64,000 nt of DNA from Numida meleagris. Lineage: Eukaryota; Chordata; Aves; Galliformes; Numididae. The stretch spans positions 19,125,975 through 19,189,974 of the forward strand of contig NC_034415.1 in assembly GCF_002078875.1 (NCBI RefSeq), given 5' to 3'. Shown in pieces: positions 1-10,800 of the stretch. Under the pieces are notes generated by a model. That model saw only the letters and a list, made by a program, of their open reading frames with translations. It did not search any database and was not told where the DNA came from. Positions within the stretch are counted from its first letter, which is position 1, and each line of letters opens with the position of its first letter. A program made the translations under genes and the position numbers.

Positions 1-224
1 AACTCATGTGGGTAGTTATGAGGATTAAGGTTTTCTGTTTATACTTTTTAATGTTTTAGCTCAATCACTTTTTTTTTTTTTTTTGGCTGTGGAGCTTGTA
101 CTGAAATTAATGCAAGTTATATGTGGTATTTGTCTTTCTTTTATAATGATTTCATGTTGGAAAATACCTGTAGAAACTATTGATCAATGAGGGACACAGT
201 ATGACTTTCCATCTTTGTTTCCAG
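1..224 (+). other. PIGK: 3' end of an upstream PIGK intron
   Basis: This is the tail of the intron that precedes the first visible PIGK exon. It holds a poly-T run at 69-84 and ends in a good pyrimidine-rich acceptor (tttgtttccag) at 224. I see no coding signal. Earlier PIGK exons, including those for the catalytic His and Cys, lie outside the window. Confidence 0.8.
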
Positions 225-397
225 TTTCAGGTCTGTCCAAAAAGTTTGTGTGTTTCCACTCCTGGGCATCGAACTGATCTCTTCCAGCGAGACCCTCAAA
301 ATGTTCTGATTACAGACTTCTTTGGCAGTGTAAGAAAAGTGGAAATTACAACAGAGACAATTTCTTTGGACCATGATTTAGCTGGCTTTGAAAGCGA
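225..397 (+). CDS. PIGK: PIGK internal coding exon (GPI-anchor transamidase catalytic subunit)
   Basis: PIGK is the cysteine-protease-like (C13/caspase fold) subunit of the ER GPI transamidase, working with GPAA1, PIGS, PIGT and PIGU to cleave the C-terminal signal of precursor proteins and attach the GPI anchor. This exon encodes 57 codons plus two bases, at the C-terminal edge of the luminal domain. Residues reading VCPKSLCVSTPGHRTDLF and then ITDFFGSVRKVEIT match my recollection of vertebrate PIGK almost exactly. The last part (ISLDHDLAGFESE) is the variable linker. The donor is GA|gtgagt after 397. The acceptor is ambiguous: an AG ends at 224 and another at 230, six bases apart and in frame; 225 is chosen because the intervening TTTCAG encodes the expected F-Q before V-C. 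The exon ends in phase 2 and joins 27786 to complete a Glu codon. Confidence 0.95.
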
Positions 398-2299
398 GTG
401 AGTAGATACTGTTTATTATATTTAGTATATTATTTAGCTTTGTACAGCAGAAACAAAACTGTCTTGTAATTATCAAGGAAAGAAGAACTCTGATTTCTGT
501 GAAAGGACCGGGGAGTCAGTATGGACTGTTACTACTGACAAAATTGAGATTTGTCAGCTGAAAGTGTGTTGTGTTTTTTTTTTTTTTTTAATTTCCCACT
601 CCTTCTTTCCATCTTGCAAGTAAATACTTCTAAAGACCAAGGTATGGCTATCATCATCAACAACAAAAAAAGTAGTCTAAAATTTTCTTTCTTCCTTGGT
701 AGTTTAATGTGCAGAAACATTTTGTTTCAGTTAATTCCTTTTTATAGTAGTTTACTTCTTCAAATAGGTTCTGAGTTCAAACCACTGATTGTTTCATTAA
801 AACTATGTTTTCTTAATAAATACTTTGTTTCTGTTCTCAAATTCTCTGCCTTTTTGCTTTAACTGTCTGGAGAATTTTAGCTGCAGAGATGTAACTACTT
901 AAGTGATTAAAATTGCTGATGCAAGTTTGTCGGTAGACTTAACAGGGATTCTATTTCTTTGTGCATGAAGAAGGAATTATAAACTCCTATGTATTTTTGG
1001 TATTCTGTTGCCACCTATTGGAAACATGTAAAGGAAGATGTGCTGCTTGTATAGTAGAGTTTATTTGGCATTGTACTTCCATTTCCTGATTTTAATGAAT
1101 TTTCATCTTAATCAACAAAGACCAGAATTGAAAAATCTTTCCAAACCAGTCATGAATAATCTTGTTTGTGCTTAGTAGTGTTTCTAAAAGCCTTTGTGAA
1201 AACAAAAGTCATGTAGAGTTGAATTTGCACTCCTTAGGAATTTGCCTTAAAACTAACACGTGTATTTGCCAAGAAGTGTCTGATAAATCAGAAATGTATA
1301 CCCCCCCAATACAAATGTTGATGTGTAACATAGGTCACTCTATATCTGTGTGCACCGCTCTTATTCTGAGAAAATCTATGCAGGATTTTGAATCTTCTCC
1401 TTGTTCTGTATTGTACTTGTTACATTTTTGTCTAAAACATATTTTGCAGTGTTCATTTTATTTTTAACATTTGATGTGTTCTCTTGCATTCATTCTTTTC
1501 TGAATCATTTTCTCTCTGTTTCAAGCTTTTTCCCTCTGCTCTTGCATACTGGTGGCAGTAGAGTGCTACAAAATATTTGTGTTAGGGAGCAGAACAGAGA
1601 GACAAAGTAGGGACACCAGCTCTGATCCAGACTTATGCAGTCAGTGTTAGATCTGAATTGTTTTTGTTTTGAAGTTGCAAGGGTCAGTGTGTGCAGCTAA
1701 GTATATTGGTTTAAACTCAACAACCAAACAAAACCTCTGACTGCACAGATAACGGGTAGAGAAGATGCTGTTTGTGAGATATGACTGTGCCTTGGAATTG
1801 TGCTGTTTGCAGACGGTGCAAGGTTTCACCTAACTCACTGCTGTGACTTTGCCAAATCTTTCCAATAGAACTCATTTCTTCTGTTGCACAGTTCTTTGGC
1901 AATTACTTTGCAACGCAGCTCTCTGTGAGCTCGGCACAAGCAGTTCCTGCACTGAGGTCAGTGTCAGTGTCTGATACTGATACCAGCTCTGGTAGTCCCA
2001 GTGTGGTTTTAGGAGTTTCCTTTGCTTGAGGTGAACTCATACAAAGAAACAATGACTAAATAACCAAAAGGAGAAGCTTTCTTTCTATCAGTTTAGTAGT
2101 TGGTGACTATTTGTGAATAAAAGCTTTAAAACTGAGGGGGGAAAAAAAAAAGAAATCCCCTGCTGTGTTCTTTCTTCATAGCAGTTTCAGTCTAAGCTAT
2201 GTTCACTTCAGAGGATTTCTTCCTGACTGGGCCTGTAACTGCCATCTTCAGCAAAAAAAACCAGGATGATATTCATGGATCCTGGGGCTCTGGCTGTTA

Positions 2300-2315
2300 C
2301 TGTGTGTGTGTGTGT
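2300..2315. repeat. (TG)n short microsatellite
   Basis: About eight uninterrupted TG units in the PIGK intron. Short simple repeat with no evident function. Confidence 0.8.
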
Positions 2316-2988
2316 CTAAATCACTGTGAGAGCATAACATGAACATGAAGAAGGAGATGCTGAGTCGCAGAGACAGGTCTGTGCGGAGCTGAGAGCACTG
2401 CTGGTCAGGGTGGGGTGCCTGTCTCAACCTCAGATCATGGCTGTGCAGGCTGTTAGATGAGTTGTGTAGCAGGGAAAACACTGGTAAAAATTAGGGATGA
2501 ATGTTTCCCTTGAGGGTAGTAAAAGGTGAATTAAAGACAGCATTATATAAAACCATCCTGGTTTCATTGCTTTTGAGGTTTGGGCTTCAAATTTATTAAC
2601 TGTGCTGAGCTGAATTGTGCACTATTATCAGTTGACCTAAAACTAAAGAGGTTGGCCACTTGAGTTAGGAAGGGTGCTTGTGTAGTAGAGAATAATTGTG
2701 ACTAAATGGTTTATTTGCAGTACACTACTACTAAGTTGTCTCCATCTATTTTTTGATAGTAACACTTTATTTCTGTTTCCTGTTCTTCTTTTCCACTGGT
2801 TATTTTCAGTTTTATGCGCTTGATAGGCGAAGCTGCTGTTGTGTATTCCTGAATATAAAGGGAACCAATTTGTGAACGAATAGCTAACTTCTTGTGGCCC
2901 ATAGCTGCTGCTTAGTGCAGGGGACTTTTCCTAAAATAGAAGAGGCTGTGTTTGTTCAGAGGTCACCATTAATTTTTGACCAGATGCT

Positions 2989-3060
2989 CGCGGAGGCGGG
3001 CAGGCACCGGGAGGTGGCAGCAGCGCTAAGGCGGCCGGGCTGTGCCGGGATGGCGACGGC
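2989..3060. other. CpG-dense GC-rich patch inside the PIGK intron
   Basis: Ten CpG dinucleotides fall in about 72 bases, in surroundings that are otherwise AT-rich and nearly CpG-free. The patch includes an ATG at 3050-3052 in a strong Kozak-like context (gccgggATGG). It opens an 81-codon frame ending near 3295, whose distal half is ordinary AT-rich sequence. I do not recognise the peptide. It could be a retained 5' end of an inserted sequence, a small unmethylated regulatory patch, or chance. Confidence 0.5.
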
Positions 3061-3544
3061 TTTGGGTTGGGTTTTGCTTTTTTTTCCTCTTTATTTGATC
3101 AGCTTTAGGGTGAAATTAGATAAGGAAAGAAAGGAGGAGTTGAATTATTATTTTTTTATTCAGAGTAAATCCTGGAGAGGCTCTGTTTTTAGTTTGCACT
3201 TGTTGGACATCAGCACACATGAAATATGCTCATCAGTTATGCATGTAGTATATTTTCCCTTAATTCCTTGCCATTATAACAAAATGAATTCATAATTGTG
3301 GATGATTTTAATTCATATGTGCCTTAATAGCCTACAGCTAATTCAGAGAGTTTGGTGAAGTAATAGGCAGTTAAATATTACTGCTGTATTTTGTAAATTT
3401 CTTTTGTTTTTCTCTGCTTCCCTGGAAGAAGATAAATGTATGTGTATATATGTATGTGCAAGTACACATAGTACTGTGTTTGCAAGTGTAAAAGATAAAT
3501 TGAAGATAACGCAACTGCAGTAGTAGTTGTAGAAGAAATTGTAT

Positions 3545-3724
3545 AGAAAGGCTGCTCCAAAGATAATGCTTCCTATTTCATTATTTTGGCCCATGACATC
3601 AGAGGCAGATGTCGGTGGCATGGCAGTAGATGTTGAACCTTCCCACGAATATCCATCCCATTGCATTTTGTTGCTGTGCAACAGATGGCAGCAGAGGGGT
3701 AGTCTGGCAAAATGGTGACCTCCA
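3545..3724 (+). mobile_element. mariner (Galluhop-like) 5'-end fragment
   Basis: The left end reads ggctgctccaaagataatgc, which is similar to the inverse of the terminus at about 39976-39996 (gcattacttccagagcaacc), as expected for mariner terminal inverted repeats. The stretch gtctggcaaaatgg at 3702-3715 matches gtctgactaaatgg at 39606-39619 inside the second mariner copy. Only the 5' untranslated part is present. No transposase sequence and no right terminus are visible, so this is a truncated fossil. The family name is from memory of avian repeats. Confidence 0.7.
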
Positions 3725-4178
3725 TAGTGTATTATACGGTAGGATACATTTTCACTAGTGTAACATGGCTATGAAATAAATAAAGATGACTCTCAATATC
3801 AAAAGGAACTGCTAGCTATAAATTGTGTTGGGAAAAGCTTAAATACACAAAAATACTTTGCTTTGTTATTGTGCACTCTGTTTAGCAATAAAAAGTGGAA
3901 TTGAGTAATAGATTTTTTTATTTTTTGATGATAATTTTTGCCACATATTTTTGTTTTTCATAAGAAAATATGTTTTCTTGCAAAACTGTAGCTTGACTCA
4001 AGTTTTCTTTGATCTTGGATGTTTTTTTCCCCTTCTACGTTTAGTGGAGTTTTTAGGGCATCCTGTATTTCTTCTGTGGCAAAGCTTTAGTTATTACTAC
4101 TAGGCTGTGCTGCAATCACTTTCTGCTTTTTCAGTTGAATACTACTCTGCTGAATCTGTTCAGTTTAAATAGTTATTG

Positions 4179-4180
<2 letters not shown>

Positions 4181-4233
<53 letters not shown>
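4181..4233. repeat. (AC)n microsatellite
   Basis: About 26 uninterrupted AC units, a perfect dinucleotide repeat long enough to be length-polymorphic between individuals. It lies in the large PIGK intron. Confidence 0.97.
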
Positions 4234-4235
<2 letters not shown>

Positions 4236-7200
4236 GACCAGTTGGTCTGTAGGGGTTCTGTGTACTGGGAATGCCCCACGAAGGTCATTTTTGTCTTGTC
4301 TGAAGCGTGTAAAAGTCAATGGCAATCTTTCTATTAACTTCAAACATGTTCCTTGTAAGTGACTTTCATCTGCAAATTGACTTACGTACTGTAATAGTTT
4401 CAAGTACTAGACAGGTAATGACTAGATTTGTTGCATACCATATTTGGAAGGAGTCCTTAAGTAAATTTAGCAGATTTTAAGAATCTAAATAGCTGAGAAT
4501 ATCTAGGAATCATAGGATCTTCAGTCTAGATTTCTTTTTCCCATTGTTTATCTACTCCTGTTTACATCTTTTTTTCTGTAGCATTCTTGTTTTCTTTTTC
4601 TCAATATTTCTTCACTTTTTCTCCCTTGTGTGATCTTTACCTGCTATTATTTTTACAGTTGAGTGGGCTGCTTTCTAATTCTAGTCCCCTGAAGTGCTCT
4701 TTAGACTTTCTAGTGCTCTTTATATGGAGATCATGATTTGATGTTCTTGCTTTACTGTCCACTGACAAAATTCAAATTAATGTCTATTCAAGGAGGTACT
4801 TCTATAGTTGTGTTCTGTTTTTCCACACAAGAATACCATGTAGTCAGCTGTAATGTTTGTCCTGTATCTGACCAGGAAGTATTTCCATGTGTGTATTTTT
4901 TCAGGGCTTCGAGACAGCATTGTAATTTCAATAAAATTATATTAGTTATTATTGCTATTATTATCATAATCATGTCAAAAATACCAGAAAAGCTGTTGAT
5001 CATTCTTAAGTGTAATGTTTGTTGTGTACTTTTTTGTGATTTCAGAAGAAAATTTCAAAGGAGTAGGAAAATTGGGGGGGAAAGCAAGGAGGCAGCTTGA
5101 AACAATTATTATGGGGCTGTTATGTCTTTGGAATTTAGTGACCAAGCATATGTTAGCATTCTTTATGCCCCAGAAATGAATCTGGGCACATAACAATTAA
5201 GTCTCCAGGGCTCAAATAACATTCCTTTTTTTTTTTTTTTATATGGTATTATAGCATATGCATGAGCTCTTAGTCTTTCTCTGTTTTGATATTGTGAAAA
5301 AGCTTACACTTGTTTTTTGAGTGCCTAAGGGATTACCTTCCAGATGGCCAGAGATTTCTGCCACTGGAAATTTATATCTTGTCCAAAGCTGTGGGGGAGG
5401 AAGGGGCATTTTGCCTTCAGAACACATTTATATAACTGATGCCTAAAAGACCGTAAAATGATCTCTGTCTGCAATTCCCAACACTTCCAATAGGAGATAC
5501 TTTTCTCAAATTGGGTGTTTGGTGAACTAAAGTTCTTGCCATAGGGCTGTTAAATTTCTTACTTAAGTCCTTGAAGTCCTGTTATTGATTTCAGCAAGCT
5601 GCAAGATGATCTGTTTGATAGTAAGAAGTTTCTCTGCACTGCTTATTTTTGAAGACTATTACACTCAAAGAAGTTACACTCACAGTGAGCTTTCTAGGGG
5701 CTTTAGTTCTTCCGTGGGGGGGAGGGGGGAAAAAAAAGGAAAAGTATAAATGGATGTTGTGGGAGGAGAAGAAGAGCTGAAAACCAAAGAAGTATTACAT
5801 TATTACTAGACATCTCTTTTCAGTCCAGTTTGCTGTTTAAATAGACAATGGGAAATTTCAGGCAAGGAGAGAGAGAAGGAAGCCGCAATTGCATCAAAGG
5901 ATGGAAAGAAAACTGGAGATGATTACAGAAGGAGATTGTGATCATACAAGAAGTGGCTTTGCAGATGGCTTGCTGAGCACTGTTTAATATTACTTTACAA
6001 AGTGATATAGTTTTGTATGCTTGGTCAGGGGTATCAGAAATCTATACAAAGTGTGGGAGGAGGAATAACATGCTGAATATGTCTACCAAAGTGCTCAAGC
6101 TACTGTTAAGATTATTGTATGAAATCTGTTGGACAGCAAAAATTAACTGTATGGCAAGATTGATCTTGCAGAACAAAAAATGCTATAACTAAAGAACTTA
6201 CTGCAAAATAGAATTTATTCAGCTTTTTTCAAAGGCGGTAGACTGTAATTGCATGAAGGATAGATATTGGTAAACATCAGAGAAATGAACAAGAAGTAAT
6301 GAAACATAATAAAGGGTTTTGCACGCCCTGAAAAAAAATATACAGGAGGAGGAATGTGGGATACAAAGAGAGTTGGAGCAATTGCTGTTCAGAGGTCAGA
6401 TATGTTGTAGTATTTTCTTGGCTCCAGTTACTATTCAGTGGTTACTGTGACTGTAAGGGAATATAGTAGTAATTGTGGCTCTTCAGCTTTCACAGAATGG
6501 TGATGCTCATCTTTGTTGTGCCAGGTACCATTAAAAGGGCAAGACTAAATTGTACACAACTTCACATAATATTGAGAAAGAACTGAAAAGCATGAAAACC
6601 CTGGGTCCTGGCAGGAATGAGGATTTGGGAGCAAATAGAGGGGCAGGGTGTCCCCTTTCTGTCCTCTGAGCATTCAGACTGTGCACTTCATTCCAGTAGT
6701 TTCCAAGAGAGGACAAGAACACAGTGTAGACTGGTATTTTCCTTTACTGTGGGGAAGGGAGGAATAAATGCTGAGCATTGATATTCACAGGCGCTTTAAC
6801 ATAAGTTCTTTGAATTACGTGATAGCTATTTTAAGTTTCTATTCCTACTGGTTAAAAAAAAATTGTTGCTGAAGTCTAGCTGACATACAAATTTGTTCCA
6901 ATATTGAAAGAATGCTTGATTAGAAATCAAAACACTTAACAGCGTTGCACCATCCTCCTGACATCCGTTGGCAGATTTTTCATTTTTATAGTAATATTTT
7001 CTATGTAATTTCTCATATATTGCTATGTGAAAGATACAAAAAATCAGTCCTTCAGGGTCCAGATATTGAGGAAGAGATAGAATAATGTTGACTGTTTGTT
7101 GATACATTTTCAGACACTCTGAAGGATAACAAAAATTTTTTTGTTAATCTCTAAGAATAATCTTCAGCAGATTATGGTCTTTAACTTGACAAAATGTATG

Positions 7201-7404
7201 TTTTTACTCTGGTGTTTATCGTTTTAATATACTTTTTAAAATGTTGATGAATTAGATTATTGGTTTTTCAGTGACAGATGGTGGATGACAAATGTTTGGA
7301 CTCACGCAGTTTCAGAAGTTGTGTGGAAGAGTACTTTGTGAAAGTGGGCTACCTCTTGTTCTGCAAAAAGTTTAGGTTCATATTTAACATAACATTTAAC
7401 AGGG

Positions 7405-7812
7405 CCTCAGAGATGATGTGGGGCCTCTTAAGAGAGGGCTGAGAGACCTGGGACTGTTCAGCCTGGAAAAGACTGAGAGGGGATCTTATAACTGCTTATA
7501 AATATCTAAAGGATGGATGTGAAGTGGATGGTGCCAGGCTCATTTCAGTGGCACATAGCAACAGGAGAAGGGGCAACAGGCACAAACTGGAACACAGGAA
7601 GTTCCATATGAACATGAAAAAATTATTTACTTTGAGGGTGCCAGAGCACTGGAACAGGCTTCCCAGACAGGTTGTGGAGTCTCTTTCTCTGAAGATATTC
7701 AAAACTTGCCTAAATGCTTTCCTGTGCAACCTACTCTATGGGACTTCCTTTAGCAATGGGTTGGGCTTGAGGATCTCCAGAGGTCCCTTCCAACCCCTAC
7801 AGTTAGTTGATT
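7405..7812 (+). mobile_element. CR1 LINE, 5'-truncated 3' end
   Basis: Contains the typical CR1 3' landmarks in order: agggctgagagacctggg, ctgttcagcctggaaaagac, ggatcttataactgcttat, gagcactggaacaggcttcc, gttgtggagtctctttctct, and the terminal ggtcccttccaacccctaca. CR1 is the dominant avian non-LTR retrotransposon, and copies are usually 5'-truncated like this one. The usual octamer tail is replaced by agttagttgatt. Non-functional. Confidence 0.93.
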
Positions 7813-10800
7813 AGGAATCTGAATAGCCCCATCAAGTTAACCACTACTGAAAATGTATTTACTGGTGTGGGACGTTGCATGTTCTTAAGCCAGAGCTGGG
7901 CTTGTTTATTCTGCTTGGAATAGCCAAATTTGCTATCAGAATAAACAACTAAAATGCATGTTTTCTGTGGTCCAGCTGGTCCCAGATAGTTAGTTTGTGT
8001 AATTTATACTCCACTGGCACAGCAGAGCTGCTGCCCTCGTGGGGAAGGAGATTATCTGCAAGAAGCAAGCAGATGGTCTTTGTGCTCTCCACTGAAGGCA
8101 TTGTATCACAGAGAGGGCAGAGCCAGTCTGTGGCTAGGAGCCGCTTGCTTGGCTGACCAGAGCAGCCAAAAGCGTCCTGCTGGCCGGTTCCTTGCTTTGC
8201 AGTTTGTGCAGAGCCCATATGGGCTCTTAAGAGGACAGGAGGGTGAGGTTTGCGTCATGCCAATCTTTTCCCCATGGCTGACTTCCCAGAACTACAACTG
8301 AGGGCTATGGTTCTGCTGGCAAAAGCTTTCCAAAACTAGGGACAAACCTGCCTTGCAGATTATACATCTAAATTTCCTTTTGCACGGCATGGTGCTCTGA
8401 AGGATAGGAGTGGACAGATCTTTTAATGCTATAGGAAAGATTATTTAAGTGCAAACTGTGTGAATGAAGCAGATAAGGGTATGTTTTTCCTGTAACTCCA
8501 CTGCAGCTGTTTAAACTTTACAGGTGGGATACTGTATATTGTACTGTAATTATATTAAATAATTCGGATGAGATAAAAATCAGAAAGAGTTACTTGTATT
8601 CCTGCATGATTTGTGGTCCTGTGTTACCTGCAAATGAGACACGTTGCCATAGGCATATTTCAGCTGCTCTAAAATTTTAATATTTTTCTGTTTGAAATAG
8701 TAGAACAAAAGCTACATCTCTACATATTTAGCAGTTTATGACTCAGTTTGTGAAAAGAGAATAATGAAACTAGTAGTTATTAAAGGTTTATCTCAGTTTA
8801 ACTGTAACATAATATTTAAACTTTGTAGTTCCCTACTGACTAGCTTTTTTTTTTTTTCCTGCTGGTTACTTAAGAGTCTGAACCATGACTACCCACTAGA
8901 ATAAAACAGGAATGAAGACTGCTTGCTGTAGGTCTGAATTTTATCTGGGGAATTGGAGCAGAACAGCCACTAAGTGAAACTGCTCTGCATCTCAGCTATA
9001 GAGGACATAACCTCTGTTGCTTCCTTAGCTGTCAAATAGTGCCCTACTTCATTTTTCTTTTGTGTGTGGTTTCCCTCTAGTACTGTTTTACTAATGGATA
9101 ATTTATTACAAAATATTCTAAGCTGACTTCTATCTTATTAGATGCTTAGGAGCTTTTATAAATATCTTCATAAAAGTATATAGTGTATCTGTAAAATGGA
9201 TAAATCCGCACTGTACTGTAACTTTTTAAAAGTAAAAGCTTTGTATAGGCACAAAAAAAAGGTGATTAGATGGAAAAAATTCCTTGAAACAGTGTATTTC
9301 TAGATGGTTTGTGAATCTAATGGTACTATTGAAAAATATTAGCTTCCATAGGAATCTGCAGCTGCATAAAGTAATTTGGGAAGGACAGAAGAAAGAAGTG
9401 CTCTAGCTGTGGCAGGTAGAATTTCCATGCCATGTGTTCGAGGTGACTTAGGTTAGTGGTCATTCTAATGTGTTATATGAATAGTTGTTGTATTTTTAAC
9501 GATGTGCAATTGTTCAGTTTCTGGTGAGCAAACATCTAGGAAGCACCTAGAAAAAAGATTCCCCTGTTGCTGTTCTTGAAGTTTGCAGTAGCACTGGTGA
9601 CTGCTGAAAGGCCACGGAGAGGGACTTGCTTCCGGTCTGGTGATGGAGTGGGGATAGACTGTGGTGGTGGGGAACATGTTCTGCAAACAGAGGACTTCCA
9701 TTAGTCACAAAATCCGTATTGCACTGGACTATCAGGGTTTTATGCAAACATAGTTATTTCTTTAACACTAAGAGGGAGTATACGAGTCATTTGGTAATTA
9801 TGTGCCAAATTATGACTGTTGTTAAATCATCTAATTCTAAATATAAAGCATTTTAAATTACAGTGTAGATCTTAAAAGATTATCATTATCACTGTGTTGA
9901 ATTTGTGTACACATACATGAGTTTTATGGCAGGTAATAATTGGTGCAAAAGGTGTATTAGAATAATAGTGATTAGTAGTCTGACATGGAATTTATTTGTG
10001 ATAGTATGTCACCCAAGGGGTACTTGGATGAGTCTGTAGATATTCTAGATAATTGTCTCTTACTGGTTTCTAGCTATTTCTTCCCTCTTTCTCTAGATGT
10101 GATATGAAGACTAAAATAGTTGTCCTTTACAAGGTATATTGAGACTAGGGGGGAAAAAAAAGAGGGATGGTGGTTACGTATAAATGATTATATTATAAAA
10201 TGCAGCTATGGAGCAGACATAATCTCAATGTGACCGTTGCCTCTATTTAACTGAGTGTAAGAGAAAAAACTACAGAAACTATGGCTAGTAAAGATATTGT
10301 TATAAAAGAAATTCCACCTACTGAGGAAATCCCATATTCTTTTAATGTGCCAAATGAATATGCAGCCTGCATACTGTAGCAAACTGAAATCTCAGTAAAG
10401 GTGGTGTAATATAAATTGAAACAGGAATTAATTAATGTATTAATGTGCTTTGTGCCTACTGTGCTCATCTAGTGATCAGATTATTTCGCTAAATGTAATC
10501 AGAATTGTACAAAAGAATATTTATATAATAAAACTTAATTAACTAGAAATTTGAAATGAAAAAAATTATGGGAATGAAGTGAAGGAAATTGTAGAATGTT
10601 ATTTATTCTCATTAATACTTGTCTTTGTGAAGTAAAAGTGTAATTTCTAGGTATGATTCTTTTCAAACTGAATTGGAAAAAAAAATAACGAGAGGAGCAA
10701 ATCAAGAAGTCAGTGTAATCAGAAATAGCTGCAATTTACATGTTGCTAATCTACCTCAGTCAAAAAACAAACTGCATGAACTGTTTTGTTTTTAAAAGAT

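Noticed and set aside
4505..4525. aatcataggatc, like a CR1 tail octamer
   Set aside because: Too short, and no CR1 body is adjacent on either side.
7524..7814. 96-codon plus-strand frame
   Set aside because: Lies wholly within the CR1 3' end and is repeat-derived, not a gene.
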